DNA of 52,805 bases, taken from assembly GCA_029977845.1 (NCBI GenBank), contig JAPOKC010000020.1, positions 1 to 52,805 on the forward strand. Direction: 5' to 3'. The position numbers and the translations under genes are program-made. The notes under the pieces were generated by a model. That model was not told the origin of the DNA. It did not search any database and saw only the letters and a list, made by a program, of their open reading frames with translations. Source of the DNA: Mycobacteriaceae bacterium. Lineage in GTDB: Bacteria > Actinomycetota > Actinomycetes > Mycobacteriales > Mycobacteriaceae. Positions 26,490 to 37,166 of this stretch are shown here, in pieces. The stretch's first letter is position 1, and each line of letters starts with the position of its first letter.

Positions 26490-26594
26490 GAACGCCCCGA
26501 AAGCTCACCGGCGCGCCCTGTAACTGGCGTCCATCCTGTCACATCAGACCCGCCGGTTGCAGCCGAGCCGGATTATTGGGCCGAAATCCCGGAC

Positions 26595-26897
26595 CTAGAG
26601 CGTGGCTCCGGCAGCCGCGTTCCAGGCCAGGGACCAGCCGAGATAGGTCAGCAACAGCAGCACCATGATGGAGAAGTCCAGCCGGACCGCACCAATGGTG
26701 AGCTGCGGGATTATCCGCCGCAGGAGCTTCACCGGAGGGTCGGTCAGGCTCATGACGGTTTCCAGGATGACGACGGTGACCCCGCGCGGGCGCCAGTCAC
26801 GGCTGAACGACCGGATGAACTCGATGACGATCCGGACGATCAGCAGCAACCAGAACAGGAACAGCACGAAGCCGAGGATGGAGAAGAACAGCGCCAA
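26595..26897 (-). CDS. YggT family membrane protein (Rv2146c-like)
   Basis: This 100-residue protein has two long hydrophobic helices (about 2-26 and 75-96) separated by a loop with SLTDPPVKLLRRIIP, the family hallmark. YggT proteins sit in dcw clusters of many bacteria next to sepF and divIVA; their exact role is not established. It follows sepF by 55 bases and precedes wag31. Confidence 0.9.
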   Translation of the reverse strand: MALFFSILGFVLFLFWLLLIVRIVIEFIRSFSRDWRPRGVTVVILETVMSLTDPPVKLLRRIIPQLTIGAVRLDFSIMVLLLLTYLGWSLAWNAAAGATL

Positions 26898-26952
26898 CTA
26901 AGCCGTCCTCGTCTAGGAGTTCACCACACCGCTGGATGCGGCGCCCGCCAGC

Positions 26953-27603
26953 CTACTGGTGGCTGTAGAAACCGGCCTCGGCGATCCGGCGACGTTCCTC
27001 GGCGCTGACGTCCACGTCGGCCGGGGCCAGCAGGAACACCTTGGTGGCGACCTTGTCGAAGGACCCACGCAGGGCGAAGGCCAGGCCGGCGGCGAAGTCG
27101 ACCAGGCGCTTGGCGTCGGCGTTGTCCATCGACACCAGGTCCATGATCACCGGCTGCCCGTCACGGAAGCGTTCGCCGATGGTGCGGGCCTCGCTGTAAT
27201 CCTTCGGGCGCAGCGTGGTGATCTTCGACAGCGGGCTGCCCTCCTCGAAGAGCATCGCCATCCGCCGCGGGTCCATGGCCAGTGCGCCGCGGGTGGCACC
27301 GCGCAGCGGTGCGTACCGGGAGCGCGACATCTCGCGGTCGAACTCACGCGGCCGGAATCCGTCGTCGTATCCGCCGGCCCGGAAGCCACCGGTCGGCGCA
27401 TAGCCGCCGTCACGGTCGTCGTAGTCGTGGCCCATCCGCGGATCGTCGTCGTAACGGGGGCGGTCGTAGTCGTCCTCGAAGCGCTCGGCCCGTCGGCCGA
27501 AACGGCCCCGACCAGCGTCGCGGTCGTCCTCGTAGTACTCGTCCTCGTAGTCATCGATCGGCGCCATGCCGAAGTACGCCTTGACCTTGTGCAGAGTGCT
27601 CAT
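26953..27603 (-). CDS. sepF: Cell division protein SepF
   Basis: SepF anchors FtsZ to the membrane at the septum. The 216 residues contain an N-terminal amphipathic membrane-targeting helix ([13 protein letters not shown]), a long disordered, charge-rich linker (about 17-95, many Asp/Tyr/Arg), and the globular FtsZ-binding domain (about 115-205) with [36 protein letters not shown] core. GGAGAAGGG lies upstream of the ATG. Mycobacteria lack FtsA and ZipA, so SepF is the main tether. Order matches Rv2147c. Confidence 0.96.
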   Translation of the reverse strand: MSTLHKVKAYFGMAPIDDYEDEYYEDDRDAGRGRFGRRAERFEDDYDRPRYDDDPRMGHDYDDRDGGYAPTGGFRAGGYDDGFRPREFDREMSRSRYAPLRGATRGALAMDPRRMAMLFEEGSPLSKITTLRPKDYSEARTIGERFRDGQPVIMDLVSMDNADAKRLVDFAAGLAFALRGSFDKVATKVFLLAPADVDVSAEERRRIAEAGFYSHQ

Positions 27604-27655
27604 CCGCGTGACCCTTCTCCGGTGCCTGTGATGAAGATGTGACTAAAGTGAAGAT

Positions 27656-28414
27656 TTAGGGAGACGTTAAGGGACGTTTGCCCATAAGCGCCGTACCGAC
27701 ACGCACACAGGTGGAACCGTGTCGCACCGCCGCTTCCAGGTCGCCGGACATCCCGGCGGACAGTTCGGTGGCGCCCGGATGATCGCGCAGCACCCGGCGG
27801 TGCTCGGCCTCCAGGGCGGCGAAGGCCTGGTCGGGGTCGACACCGAGGGGCGCGACCGCCATCAACCCGACCAGTTCCAGGCCCTCGGCCTCGGAAACCA
27901 GTCCGCAGATCCGGTCGACCTCGCCCGGATCGCCGATGTCCACCCCGCCCCGTTCGGTGTCGCCGTCGAGGCTGATCTGGACGAACGCCCGCAACGGACG
28001 CGCGCGAGTGCCGTCGGACAGCGCCTCACCGACCGCGGCGTCGAGTGCCCGCACGACCTTGGCGGTGCTGACCGAGTGCACCGTATCCGCCCATGCCGCA
28101 ATGGTTTTCGCCTTGTTGCGCTGCAGCCGGCCGACCATGTGCCAGTGCGGCGGACGGTCCTCAGCGCGCGGCGTGACGAGGGTGCTGAATTCGGCGATCT
28201 TGGCGACGGCCTCCTGCGACCGGGATTCGCCGAAGGCGCGGCAGCCCAGACGCCACAGGATGGCGACGTCGCTGGCCGGGAAGAACTTCGTCACCGGCAG
28301 GAGTTTGACGTCATCGCTGCGGCGCCCGGCCGCCTCGGCGGCGTGGGCCAGGCGGACCCGCATGGCGCCCAGCGCCCCGGTGAGTTCGGCCAGCCGGTCG
28401 GCGGAGACGTTCAT
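27656..28414 (-). CDS. YggS/PROSC-type pyridoxal phosphate homeostasis protein
   Basis: A 252-residue alanine-racemase-fold protein that binds PLP. The PLP lysine is in LLPVTKFFPASD near 45, with HMVGRLQRNK and the phosphate-binding GMSGDLEAAVRHGSTCVRVGTALMG at the C-terminus. The family buffers PLP and affects amino-acid and keto-acid balance; no catalytic reaction is proven. The ATG at 28414 overlaps the stop of the yfiH-type gene (ATGA). Equivalent to Rv2148c. Confidence 0.93.
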   Translation of the reverse strand: MNVSADRLAELTGALGAMRVRLAHAAEAAGRRSDDVKLLPVTKFFPASDVAILWRLGCRAFGESRSQEAVAKIAEFSTLVTPRAEDRPPHWHMVGRLQRNKAKTIAAWADTVHSVSTAKVVRALDAAVGEALSDGTRARPLRAFVQISLDGDTERGGVDIGDPGEVDRICGLVSEAEGLELVGLMAVAPLGVDPDQAFAALEAEHRRVLRDHPGATELSAGMSGDLEAAVRHGSTCVRVGTALMGKRPLTSP

Positions 28415-29121
28415 TGCATCCACACCAGGGAGGCGAGCCGGCCGGTCGGGGCAGACCGGCGATGGCTGAACAACCGGGTGTCCGCGACGGTGCAGCGCGG
28501 GTCGATGTCGATGGCGGCCACCCCTGCCCCGGCCAGCTGACGGGCCAGTCCGGCCCGCAGGTCCAGGGCAGGGGTCCCGCGCGGGGTGGTGGTGCGGCTA
28601 CCCGGCAGCCGGGCTTCGACCTCGGCGGCCATCTCCTCGGGCACCTCGTAGTTCGGACCGCTGACCGCCGGACCCAGCAGCACCGAGACGTCCTCGACAT
28701 GGGCTCCGGCGGCGACCATCGCCTCCAGGGTGCGCAGCGCGATCCCCTTGGCCGCCCCGACCCGCCCGGCGTGCGCCGCGCCGATGACCCCGGCGCGGGC
28801 GTCGGCCAGCAGCACCGGCACGCAGTCGGCCGTCACCACCGCCAGCGCGAGGCCCGGTGTCGCGGTCACCAGGGCATCGGTGTTGTCGAAGGCCCCCGTT
28901 TCAGGGGCACGGGGGCCTTCGACAAGTTCGACGTGGTCGCCGTGGACCTGGTTCATCCACACCACGTGGTCGGCCGGCAGTCCGATGGAGGAGGCCAGCC
29001 TGGCCCGGTTCGCGCTGACCGCTGCCGGGTCGTCGCCGACGTGGTCACCGAGGTTGAAGGTGTCGAACGGCGGCGCGGAGACTCCGCCGTCCCGCGTCGT
29101 GGTCACGCGACGGATACGCAC
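28411..29121 (-). CDS. YfiH/PgeF-type laccase-domain protein (peptidoglycan editing factor family)
   Basis: The 236-residue protein has the YfiH metal-site motifs: NLGDHVGDD and WMNQVHGDHVE (His), VTADCVPVLLAD (Cys), and GAAHAGRVGAAKG (His). E. coli PgeF removes L-serine from mis-made UDP-MurNAc precursors; other members act as purine-nucleoside phosphorylases/deaminases, so the activity here is not settled. An unusual perfect 14-bp stem-loop lies inside the gene at 28886-28922, encoding EGPRAPETGAFD. The GTG start at 29121 is 27 bases after the ftsZ stop. It is coupled to yggS. Equivalent to Rv2149c. Confidence 0.9.
   Translation of the reverse strand: MRIRRVTTTRDGGVSAPPFDTFNLGDHVGDDPAAVSANRARLASSIGLPADHVVWMNQVHGDHVELVEGPRAPETGAFDNTDALVTATPGLALAVVTADCVPVLLADARAGVIGAAHAGRVGAAKGIALRTLEAMVAAGAHVEDVSVLLGPAVSGPNYEVPEEMAAEVEARLPGSRTTTPRGTPALDLRAGLARQLAGAGVAAIDIDPRCTVADTRLFSHRRSAPTGRLASLVWMQ
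28886..28922. repeat. Perfect 14-bp intragenic stem-loop in the yfiH-type gene
   Basis: TCGAAGGCCCCCGT (28886-28899) and ACGGGGGCCTTCGA (28909-28922) are exact reverse complements around a 9-base loop. The stem is GC-rich and would be very stable in DNA or mRNA of either strand. Confidence 0.85.
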
Positions 29122-29148
29122 GGCCCCGGTTCCCGGGCTCGTCGAACT

Positions 29149-30315
29149 TCAGTGCCGCATGAAGGGCGGGACGTCGACGTCATCGTCATCGTCACCGAAC
29201 GGCGTGGAGCCGTTGGTGTGTGCGGCGACCTTCACCGGCTCCATCGAGTCGATCGGCTCGAACAGCGAGGTGCTCAGCTGGCCCGCCGCTCCCGAGGCGA
29301 TCGGGGCGCCGGCCGAGGCCGCCTTGCCGATCGCCGAGTCGCCGGAGATGACGGGCTTGCGGCTGGCGCCGCTGGGATCGAAGCCTGCCGCGATCACGGT
29401 GACCCGTACCTCGTCGCCGAGCGAATCGTCGATGACGGTGCCGAAGATGATGTTGGCCTCCGGGTGGGCGGCATCCTGCACCAGCGAGGCGGCCTCGTTG
29501 ATCTCGAACAGCCCCAGATCGCTGCCGCCGGCGATCGACATCAGCACGCCCTGGGCGCCCTCCATCGAGGCCTCCAGCAGCGGGGAGTTGATGGCGATCT
29601 CGGCGGCCTTGAGCGCACGTCCCTCGCCGCGCGAGGACCCGATGCCCATCAGGGCCGTACCGGCGCCGCTCATCACGCCCTTGACGTCGGCGAAGTCGAC
29701 GTTGATCAGACCCGGGGTGGTGATCAGGTCGGTGATGCCCTGCACACCGTTGAGGAGCACCTCGTCGGCGCTGCGGAAGGCGTCCATCAGCGAGACGTTC
29801 GCGTCGCCCATCTGCAGCAGCCGGTCGTTCGGGATGACGATCAGGGTGTCGCAGCTCTCCCGCAGCGAGGTGATGCCGTTCTCGGCCTGACCCGAGCGGC
29901 GCTTGCCCTCGAAGGAGAACGGCCGGGTCACCACGCCGACGGTCAGCGCGCCGAGCTTGCGGGCGATGTTGGCCACCACCGGTGCGCCACCGGTGCCGGT
30001 GCCGCCGCCCTCGCCGGCCGTCACGAACACCATGTCGGCGCCGCGCAGCAGTTCCTCGATCTCGTCCTTGGCGTCCTCGGCGGCCTTGCGGCCGACCTCC
30101 GGATCGGCGCCGGCGCCCAGGCCGCGGGTGGAGTCGCGGCCGACGTCGAGCTTGACGTCGGCATCGCTCATCAGCAGCGCCTGGGCGTCGGTGTTGATGG
30201 CGATGAACTCAACGCCCTTGAGTCCCTGCTCGATCATCCGGTTGACGGCATTGACGCCGCCGCCGCCGATACCAACGACCTTGATGACGGCGAGGTAGTT
30301 GTGAGGTGGGGTCAT
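29149..30315 (-). CDS. ftsZ: Cell division GTPase FtsZ
   Basis: FtsZ polymerises with GTP into the septal ring. The 388 residues include the tubulin signature [13 protein letters not shown] near 105-117, T7 loop synergy region [16 protein letters not shown] ([13 protein letters not shown]), and the conserved C-terminal peptide [14 protein letters not shown] that binds SepF and FtsW. GGAGGAAA lies seven bases before the ATG. A 311-bp gap separates it from ftsQ and should carry its promoters, in line with the multiple ftsZ promoters described in mycobacteria. Confidence 0.98.
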   Translation of the reverse strand: MTPPHNYLAVIKVVGIGGGGVNAVNRMIEQGLKGVEFIAINTDAQALLMSDADVKLDVGRDSTRGLGAGADPEVGRKAAEDAKDEIEELLRGADMVFVTAGEGGGTGTGGAPVVANIARKLGALTVGVVTRPFSFEGKRRSGQAENGITSLRESCDTLIVIPNDRLLQMGDANVSLMDAFRSADEVLLNGVQGITDLITTPGLINVDFADVKGVMSGAGTALMGIGSSRGEGRALKAAEIAINSPLLEASMEGAQGVLMSIAGGSDLGLFEINEAASLVQDAAHPEANIIFGTVIDDSLGDEVRVTVIAAGFDPSGASRKPVISGDSAIGKAASAGAPIASGAAGQLSTSLFEPIDSMEPVKVAAHTNGSTPFGDDDDDVDVPPFMRH

Positions 30316-30626
30316 CGCGATTTCCTCCGATGGTGGGACCTTGAGCTTGGCCTTGGGCGTTTCCCCTGCTAAACCCTCAACCTCAACCAGAGGCTTAGAG
30401 TTATGTCAGGTTGTTCGCTTGGTCGACACCGTATGGCCGGGTTGTCCGGGGATCGGGGAGGCGCGCCCGCGTGTCGCGCGGATTTCTCCCGCCAACCCGC
30501 CGCCGCCACCCGGCCGCCGCCCCGCCGCCACCCCGCCGCCGCCCCGCCGCCCGTGAAGTTAGCTTCACGCCCGGCGCCCAATGTGAAGGCAACTTCACCG
30601 GCGGCGGGGTGGCGGCGGGGTGCGGA
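30316..30626 (-). promoter_or_regulatory. ftsQ-ftsZ intergenic region (311 bp)
   Basis: The ftsZ-proximal 160 bases are the least GC-rich stretch nearby and probably hold its promoters. On the minus strand they include ACATAACTCTAAG and a tandem GGTTGAGGTTGAGGG (near 30375-30390) and the ribosome site. The ftsQ-proximal half is a C-rich triplet run and a nested inverted repeat (30522-30618). I could not assign a -10 with confidence, and see no gene. Confidence 0.55.
30522..30618. repeat. 97-bp nested inverted repeat between ftsQ and ftsZ
   Basis: Outer arms of 20 bp (30522-30541 and 30599-30618) are exact reverse complements. Inside are two 16-bp palindromes of form GTGAAGNNNNCTTCAC (30553-30568 and 30583-30598) separated by 14 bp. 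The second is flush with the right arm; the first is 11 bp from the left arm. The palindromes also pair with each other at 14 of 16 positions. It could fold as one large cruciform or two small hairpins. Confidence 0.85.
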
Positions 30627-31562
30627 CTACTTGACGGTCGGCAGGTCCGGGCTCGAGACGTCGTAGACCCGGCCCGGCTGGGTCAGCAGCGCGGCCAGTT
30701 TCTCTGCCTTCTCCTCGGTGCGGTCGGTGGTCCCCCACACCACCGTGCGGCCGTCGTTGAGGGTCAACGTGATCGCGGCGACCGACGGTGCGGCGACCCG
30801 GCCGACTTGCGCCACCACCTCCGGGCGCAGGGCCGTCATCACCTCCAGGGCCGCCTGGGTCGGCGGATCGGTGGGACCCGGATGCTCGACTTCGATATAG
30901 GGCAGCCCCGGCGGGGGCGGTGCGGTCGCGAAGTCCACCCCGTCGCGGTCGTAGAGGTGTGGGCCGTCCGGGAAGTCCTTGACCACGATCGGGACCCGCT
31001 CGGCGATGGTGATCCGCAGGCTCGACGGATACTCGCGCTGGACCCGGGCGGTGGCGACCCGCCGGATGCCGGCCACCCGGTCGGCCACCGCGTCGGTGTC
31101 GATCTGCAGCAGCGGTGTACCCAGCTTGACCTTCGCGGCATCGACGACCTCGTCGCGGGTCACCGCGCCGGTGCCGATCACCACGACCGAGCGGGCCGAC
31201 ATCACCGGGGTGAAGTACAGCACCAGACCGAGTGCCACACTCGCCACCGCGACCACGATCCCCCAGATCACCGTCCTGAGGCCCTTGACGGTGCTGGTTG
31301 TCAGCCGCGGTCTCTCGACGGCCTCGCCGCGAACCTTGCGCTTGGCCTCCCGGCGGGCCTCCTCGATTGCCATCGCGCGTTGTTGGGCGGCCCGGCGCTC
31401 GGCGCGTTCCCGGCGGGCCCGACGGCGTGGACCCTCGAGATCCTCGGCGGGTTCTTCCGCCACCTCGGCCGAGGGTTCCTCGACAGCGGCCGGGTCTTCT
31501 GCCTGATCTCCATCGCGTTCCAGGATCGGTTCGTCCTCGCCGCGGATCTGCTCGTCGCTCAC
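30627..31562 (-). CDS. ftsQ: Cell division protein FtsQ
   Basis: FtsQ is a bitopic divisome protein. The 311 residues have a charged cytosolic N-terminus (about 1-95, Glu/Arg-rich), a membrane helix (about 98-120: [20 protein letters not shown]), a POTRA domain starting [19 protein letters not shown], and the beta domain. The GTG start overlaps the murC stop by four bases. Confidence 0.95.
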   Translation of the reverse strand: MSDEQIRGEDEPILERDGDQAEDPAAVEEPSAEVAEEPAEDLEGPRRRARRERAERRAAQQRAMAIEEARREAKRKVRGEAVERPRLTTSTVKGLRTVIWGIVVAVASVALGLVLYFTPVMSARSVVVIGTGAVTRDEVVDAAKVKLGTPLLQIDTDAVADRVAGIRRVATARVQREYPSSLRITIAERVPIVVKDFPDGPHLYDRDGVDFATAPPPPGLPYIEVEHPGPTDPPTQAALEVMTALRPEVVAQVGRVAAPSVAAITLTLNDGRTVVWGTTDRTEEKAEKLAALLTQPGRVYDVSSPDLPTVK

Positions 31563-33031
31563 CGGGGACCCCCGGCCACTGCGGAGACGGCGGCGATGAT
31601 CTCGGGCCCGAGCATGGTCACATCGCCGGCGCCCATGGTGACGACCACATCACCGGGACGGACGACGGCGGCCACCCGGCCGGCCACCGCGGAGAAGTCC
31701 GGGATGTAGTGCACCGGAACGCCGATGCGCTCGGCGATCGTGCCACCGCTGACGCCGGCAATCGGCTGCTCGCGTGCGGCGTACACGTCGAGCACGAAGA
31801 CCTCGTCGGCGGTTTCCAGCGCCTCGGCGAACTCACGCGCGAAAGTCTTTGTGCGCGAGTACAAATGCGGCTGGAACACGACGATGCTTCGGGCACCGGT
31901 CACCGCGGGGTGTCCGGTGTTGTCCTGCTGCGCGACGGCGCGCAGTGCGGTCAGGGCGGCACGCACCTCAGTCGGATGGTGGGCGTAGTCGTCGAACACC
32001 CGCACCCCGTTGGCCGTGCCGACGAGCTCGAACCGTCGCCGAACCCCTTCGAATCCGGCGAGACTGTCCAGCACCGCCTCGACCGGCGCGCCGGCCTCGA
32101 TCGCGGCCAGAAGCGCGCCCAAAGCGTTGAGCGCCATATGCCTGCCGGGCACCGACAGGCGCATCGTGCGCGGTCTCGATTCACCTGCCAACCGGATCTC
32201 GGCCACCGCGCCGGTGCCCTGCTGTTGCCAGCCGACCAGCGCGCCGGCCAGATCCGCACCGGGTGCACTGCCGTAGCGCAGCACCCGGATGCCCGTTTCC
32301 GTCGACTGTGCCGCACTGCGATCCGCCAGTGCCGCCGCACCCGGATCGTCGGCGCACACCACCAGCGCTCCCCCGGGTGTCAGTCGCTCCACGAACGCAT
32401 CGAACACCGCGGTGTAGGCCTGCGGACTACCGAAGAAATCCAGATGGTCGGCTTCGACATTGGTCACCACCGCGATGTCCGGGGTGTACTCCAGCAGCGA
32501 CCCGTCACTCTCGTCAGCCTCGGCGACGAACACCTCCCCGCTGCCGTGGTGGGCGTTCGTGCCCGCCTCGCCCATGTCGCCGCCGACGGCGAAGGACGGG
32601 TCGAATCCGCTGTGCTGCAACGCGACGATCAGCATCGAGGTGGTCGTGGTCTTACCGTGGGTGCCGGTGACCAGCAGGGTGCGCATCCCCTCCATCAGCC
32701 TGGCCAGCACGGCCGGGCGCAGGATCACCGGGATCGCACGGCGGTGCGCCTCGACGAGTTCGGGGTTGGTCTTGGGGATCGCGGCATGGGTGGTGATCAC
32801 CGCTGTCGGCCCGCCGGGCAGCAGGTCGAGGTTGGCGGCGTCGTGGCCGATGCTGATCACCGCACCGCGGGCGCGCAGTGCGGCCACCCCGCGGGATTCC
32901 TTGGCGTCGGAGCCCGAGACCTGCCCGCCACGATCGAGCAGGATGCGCGCGATACCGGACATCCCCGCGCCGCCGATGCCGACCATGTGCACCCGCGCAA
33001 GTTCGGGCGGAAGCGGCCTGGAATTCGTCAT
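31559..33031 (-). CDS. murC: UDP-N-acetylmuramate--L-alanine ligase MurC
   Basis: MurC adds L-Ala to UDP-MurNAc with ATP, the first stem-peptide step. The 490 residues show the N-terminal Rossmann motif [17 protein letters not shown], the P-loop [12 protein letters not shown] near 120, [12 protein letters not shown], and the C-terminal ligase domain with [14 protein letters not shown]. The ATG overlaps the murG stop by four bases (ATGA). Length and motifs are typical of the mycobacterial enzyme. Confidence 0.97.
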   Translation of the reverse strand: MTNSRPLPPELARVHMVGIGGAGMSGIARILLDRGGQVSGSDAKESRGVAALRARGAVISIGHDAANLDLLPGGPTAVITTHAAIPKTNPELVEAHRRAIPVILRPAVLARLMEGMRTLLVTGTHGKTTTTSMLIVALQHSGFDPSFAVGGDMGEAGTNAHHGSGEVFVAEADESDGSLLEYTPDIAVVTNVEADHLDFFGSPQAYTAVFDAFVERLTPGGALVVCADDPGAAALADRSAAQSTETGIRVLRYGSAPGADLAGALVGWQQQGTGAVAEIRLAGESRPRTMRLSVPGRHMALNALGALLAAIEAGAPVEAVLDSLAGFEGVRRRFELVGTANGVRVFDDYAHHPTEVRAALTALRAVAQQDNTGHPAVTGARSIVVFQPHLYSRTKTFAREFAEALETADEVFVLDVYAAREQPIAGVSGGTIAERIGVPVHYIPDFSAVAGRVAAVVRPGDVVVTMGAGDVTMLGPEIIAAVSAVAGGPR

Positions 33032-34182
33032 CGGCGCGCACCCTCCCGCGCAACTTCCAGTACCACCTCGGCGACCCGGCGGGCGGCGTCGCGGTGGCCG
33101 ACCGCCGCGGCGGCCGCGGTCATCGCGTCCAGACGTGGCGCGTCGGTGAGCAAGCGGGCCACCTCGCCGGCGACGAAGCCGGGGCTCAGATCGGCGTCGT
33201 CGACCAGGATCCCGCCGCCGGCCGCGACCACCGGCAGGGCGTTGAGACGCTGCTCGCCGTTGCCGATCGGCAGCGGCACGTACACCGCGGGCAGGCCCAC
33301 CGCGGAGACCTCGGCCACCGTCATCGCGCCGGATCGGCAGATCGCCAGATCCGCGGCCGCGTAGGCCAGGTCCATCCGGGTCAGATACGGGACAGCGACG
33401 TACGGCGGGTCGCCGGGTCCGGGGACGGGCAGATCCAGGGTGTTCTTCGGGCCGTGCGCGTGCAGCACCGAGATGCCCGCGGCCGCCAGATCTCTGGCCG
33501 CGGCCGAGACCGCCAGGTTGATCGAGGCCGCCCCCTGGGAGCCGCCGAACACGAGCAGCACCCGGGCGTCCTGCGCGAACCCGAAATGCGCGCGGGCCTC
33601 GGCGCGCAGAGCGTGGCAGTCCAGTCCGGTGATCGAGGCGCGCAACGGCATGCCGACCACCTCGGCGGCCCGCAGACCGCAGTCCGGCACCGCGGCCAGC
33701 ACCCGGCGTGCGCCACGGGCACCGAGGCGGTTGGCCAGGCCGGCCCGGGCGTTGGCCTCGTGCACCACCACCGGCACGCCTGCGCGACGGGCCGCGAGAT
33801 AGGCCGGTACCGCGACGTATCCGCCGAAGCCGACCACCACGTCCGCGCCGACCCGGTGCAGCACGGCTGCGGCCTCCCGGATCGAACGCCGCAGCCGACC
33901 CGGCAGCCGCAGCAGATCGGCGTTGAGCTTGCGCGGCAGCGGTACCGGGGTGATGAGTTCCAATTGGTAGCCGCGATCGGGCACCAGGCTGGTCTCCAAG
34001 CCGCGGGCGGTGCCCAGAGCGGTGATCCGGATACCGGGATGAAGTGCGGTCAAGGCATCGGCGACTGCCATCGCCGGTTCGACGTGGCCGGCGGTTCCAC
34101 CCCCGGCGAGTACGACGGAGAGAGGGGCGACCGAGCTGTCCCTATCGAGGCGCCCCGCACCGCCGTCGACCCCAGAACTCAC
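33028..34182 (-). CDS. murG: Lipid II synthase MurG
   Basis: MurG transfers GlcNAc from UDP-GlcNAc to lipid I on the inner membrane face. The 384 residues contain the glycine-rich loop [17 protein letters not shown] near 22-38, [15 protein letters not shown], the second G-loop [12 protein letters not shown], and the UDP-GlcNAc pocket [25 protein letters not shown]. About 18 extra residues precede the first strand; the GTG at 34182 overlaps the ftsW stop (GTGA), which supports it. Confidence 0.97.
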   Translation of the reverse strand: MSSGVDGGAGRLDRDSSVAPLSVVLAGGGTAGHVEPAMAVADALTALHPGIRITALGTARGLETSLVPDRGYQLELITPVPLPRKLNADLLRLPGRLRRSIREAAAVLHRVGADVVVGFGGYVAVPAYLAARRAGVPVVVHEANARAGLANRLGARGARRVLAAVPDCGLRAAEVVGMPLRASITGLDCHALRAEARAHFGFAQDARVLLVFGGSQGAASINLAVSAAARDLAAAGISVLHAHGPKNTLDLPVPGPGDPPYVAVPYLTRMDLAYAAADLAICRSGAMTVAEVSAVGLPAVYVPLPIGNGEQRLNALPVVAAGGGILVDDADLSPGFVAGEVARLLTDAPRLDAMTAAAAAVGHRDAARRVAEVVLEVAREGARR

Positions 34183-35714
34183 CCGTAACGCTGACCTTCC
34201 AATGTGCGGGAGCGCCGTACTGGGGCGTTCCCGTGCTGCGCGTGGCCCTGCGCCGCGCCGGCACGCCTCCGTGAAGAGGCGCCTCCATGATGCCCTGAGC
34301 GCTGTTTGGTCCGCGCGGCAACCCGCTCGCGCGATGGCTGCGACGTGCGGGCCGTACGCTTCTCGGGGCGCTTCTCGGGACGCTGCTTGGAACGGGGCGC
34401 GGCGTCGGCGCGGGTGCGCAACCGGTCGCGGGCGGCCTCCAGTTTGGTGGGCAGGTAGGGCTCGGGCAGCGGGAGCCGCAGTAGCCGGTTCACCTTGTCA
34501 TCACCACCAGCCCGCAGGGCCGCCACCGCGTCGGGTTCGTGCCGGGCCGCATTCGCCATCAGCCCGACCATGAAAAGTGTTGTTGCCGTTGATGTTCCAC
34601 CCGCGGATATCAGCGGGAGCTGGATGCCGGTGACCGGCAACAGACCGATCACGTAACCGACGTTGATGAACACCTGGCCGACGACCCAGGTGGTGGCGGT
34701 GGCGGTGAGCAGGCGCAGGAATGGGTCCTCCGAGCGCCGGGCGATGCGCATCCCGGTGTAGGCGAACATGCCGAACAGGGCCAGCAACCCGAACGCGCCG
34801 ATGAAGCCGAGCTCCTCGCCGATGATGGCGAAGATGAAATCGTTGTGCGCGTTGGGCAGGTAGTTCCATTTCGCCGTGCCCTGCCCCAGACCGTCACCGA
34901 AAACCCCGCCGTTGGCCAGTGCGAACTTGGCCTGGCGCGCTTGGTAACCCGACCCCTGCGTGTCGGCGGAGGGGTCCAGCCAGGACCGGACCCGATCGGA
35001 GCGGTAACCCGCCGAGAGCGCGAGCACCGCGGCCGCGGAGATCGCCGCGCCCAGCGACGTGATGAACACCTTGAGCGGCAGGCCGGCGAACCACAGCAGG
35101 GCCAGCAGGATGATGCCCAGCGAGACCGCGTTACCCAGGTCGGGCTGGGCCACGATGAGCGCCAGGGCCAGCACGGCGGCCGGCAGCAGCGGAACCAGCA
35201 TCTCGCGCAGCGACGCTTGCTCCATCCGGCGCGCTGCCAGCAGGTGGGCGCCCCACACCGCGAAGGCGATCTTGGTCAGCTCGGCGGGCTGCATGGAGAG
35301 CCCGCCGATGAGGAACCATCCGCGGGTGCCGTTGGCGATATGCCCGATACCGGGGATGAGCACCATCACCAGCATGACGATGGTGATGGCGAAGGCCATG
35401 AAGGCGGTGCCGCGCATGAATCGAACCGGCAGCCGGATCGCCACCCAGAATCCCACCAGCCCCACCACGGTCCACAGCACCTGACGGGCGAAGATCGCCC
35501 ACGGGCTGCCGTCCTCGTCGTAGGAGTGCACGCCGGATGCCGACAGCACCATGATCAATCCCAGCGTCACCAGCAGCGCGGCGACCGCGACGATGAGGTG
35601 GAACGACGTCAGCGGCCGGGACAGCCAGGCGCCGAACCTGTTCTGCGGACCGGTCTTCTCGGCCTTCTCAGCCGCCCCCCACCACCGGCGGAAGCGGGCA
35701 GACAACTCGGACAT
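34179..35714 (-). CDS. ftsW: SEDS glycosyltransferase FtsW
   Basis: FtsW polymerises lipid II at the septum with PbpB. The 511 residues have about ten membrane helices and conserved SEDS segments ([12 protein letters not shown] loop, [45 protein letters not shown] region with FG.GLGQG, and [10 protein letters not shown]). A long basic, disordered cytosolic tail (about 415-511, Arg/Lys/Gly-rich) is characteristic of mycobacteria, where the tail binds FtsZ. The ATG directly follows the murD TAG with no gap. Confidence 0.96.
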   Translation of the reverse strand: MSELSARFRRWWGAAEKAEKTGPQNRFGAWLSRPLTSFHLIVAVAALLVTLGLIMVLSASGVHSYDEDGSPWAIFARQVLWTVVGLVGFWVAIRLPVRFMRGTAFMAFAITIVMLVMVLIPGIGHIANGTRGWFLIGGLSMQPAELTKIAFAVWGAHLLAARRMEQASLREMLVPLLPAAVLALALIVAQPDLGNAVSLGIILLALLWFAGLPLKVFITSLGAAISAAAVLALSAGYRSDRVRSWLDPSADTQGSGYQARQAKFALANGGVFGDGLGQGTAKWNYLPNAHNDFIFAIIGEELGFIGAFGLLALFGMFAYTGMRIARRSEDPFLRLLTATATTWVVGQVFINVGYVIGLLPVTGIQLPLISAGGTSTATTLFMVGLMANAARHEPDAVAALRAGGDDKVNRLLRLPLPEPYLPTKLEAARDRLRTRADAAPRSKQRPEKRPEKRTARTSQPSRERVAARTKQRSGHHGGASSRRRAGAAQGHAQHGNAPVRRSRTLEGQRYG

Positions 35715-37166
35715 CTACCGGCCCGCGTCGCGGACCGCGGCGGCGAACGAATCGCCGCGGTCGGCGTAGCCGGTGAACTGGTCGAACGAGGCTCCGGCCG
35801 GGGCCAGCAGCACCGTGTCACCGGTGTGCGCCAGGCTTGCGGCCGCGGCGACGGCCGCGGCCATCACCTGCCCCCCGAGGCCAGGTCCGGACGCATCCAC
35901 CAATCGAGTCCCAGCAGCAACACCTGCCTCGGTAGTCCCATGCATCCCAGCATCCTCGCGCGTCACAACCTCGATGACCGGGACATCGGGCGCGTGTCGC
36001 GATAACGCCTTGGCAAATGCCGCCCGGTCGCGCCCGATCAGCACCACACCGGCCAGCCGGTCGGCCACCCGGGCCACGGTGGCCTCGATCGAGGCGCCTT
36101 TGAGCAGGCCGCCGGCCACCCAGACCACCCGCGGGTAGGCCAGGATCGAGGCCTGGGCGGCGTGCGGATTGGTGGCTTTGGAATCGTCGACGTAGCTGAC
36201 ACCGGCTATCTCACCCACCGTCTCGGCGCGGTGCCGGCCGACCCGGAACGCCGCCAGCGCCGAGGCGATCGCCTGCGCGGGCACATCGACCGCCCTGGCC
36301 AGGGCGGCGGCGGCCAGGGAATCGAGCACGCCCACCGGCCCGGCCACCGGGATCGAATCGGCCGGGGCGAGCACCAGATCATCGGCGAAGGCGCGGTCGA
36401 CCAGAAGTCCGTCCCGGACCCCGAGTTCGCCCGGCGCCGGCTCACCGAGCCGGAATCCCGCCTTCACCGGCGCCCGCGCACCGGACAGCAGTGCGGCCGC
36501 GGCCGCGTCATCGAGGCCCACCACAGCCACCCGGCCGTCCAAAGCCCGGGCCTTGGCCTGTGCGTAGCCGGCGAAACCACCGTGCCAGTCCAGGTGGTCC
36601 TCGGCGACATTGAGCACCACCCCGGCATCCGGGCGCAGCGACGGCGCCCAATGCAACTGAAAACTGGAGACCTCGACGGCCAGCGTCTCCGACGGCTCGG
36701 GGAGAACATCGAGGACGGGATCGCCGATATTGCCGCAGAGAACGCCACGGTGGCCGCCGGCGATGAGCATGTCGTAGAGCATCGAGGTGGTGGTGGTCTT
36801 GCCGTTGGTCCCGGTGACCACCAGCCAGCGTCGCGGCGGGCCGTAGTGACCGGCCTGATCCAGCCGCCAGGCCAACTCGACGTCACCCCAGATCGGCACC
36901 CCGGCCGCGGCCGCGGCGGCCAGGACCGGTGCGGTCGGCGGGAAACCCGGGCTGGTCACCACGAGGTCGATATCCGCGATTCCGGCGATGGCATCGTTTT
37001 GGCTGACATGCTCGCCGAGCGCCGTTGCCGCTGCAGCGTCGTCGTCGTAAACGAAAAGCCTTACGTCCCAATGCCTCAGCGCCCCGACGATGGCCCGGCC
37101 GGTGACCCGGGCGCCGGCCACCAGGACCCGCGCCCCGGGCGCCAGCGGCGAGAGGTTAATCGCCAA
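35715..37166 (-). CDS. murD: UDP-N-acetylmuramoylalanine--D-glutamate ligase MurD
   Basis: MurD adds D-Glu to UDP-MurNAc-L-Ala. The 483 residues include [14 protein letters not shown] at the N-terminus, [17 protein letters not shown] near 115, [25 protein letters not shown], and the C-terminal [10 protein letters not shown]. The start codon is TTG at 37166, inside the last codons of mraY (11-base overlap), so translation is probably re-initiation after mraY. The 385-420 stretch ([17 protein letters not shown]) is a mycobacterial insertion with lower GC than its surroundings. Confidence 0.96.
   Translation of the reverse strand: MAINLSPLAPGARVLVAGARVTGRAIVGALRHWDVRLFVYDDDAAAATALGEHVSQNDAIAGIADIDLVVTSPGFPPTAPVLAAAAAAGVPIWGDVELAWRLDQAGHYGPPRRWLVVTGTNGKTTTTSMLYDMLIAGGHRGVLCGNIGDPVLDVLPEPSETLAVEVSSFQLHWAPSLRPDAGVVLNVAEDHLDWHGGFAGYAQAKARALDGRVAVVGLDDAAAAALLSGARAPVKAGFRLGEPAPGELGVRDGLLVDRAFADDLVLAPADSIPVAGPVGVLDSLAAAALARAVDVPAQAIASALAAFRVGRHRAETVGEIAGVSYVDDSKATNPHAAQASILAYPRVVWVAGGLLKGASIEATVARVADRLAGVVLIGRDRAAFAKALSRHAPDVPVIEVVTREDAGMHGTTEAGVAAGTRLVDASGPGLGGQVMAAAVAAAASLAHTGDTVLLAPAGASFDQFTGYADRGDSFAAAVRDAGR

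Noticed and set aside
30490..30552. CRISPR-like or VNTR array in the CCG-rich run before ftsQ
   Set aside because: The triplets are irregular, without constant repeats and spacers. The regular part is explained by the inverted repeat arms.
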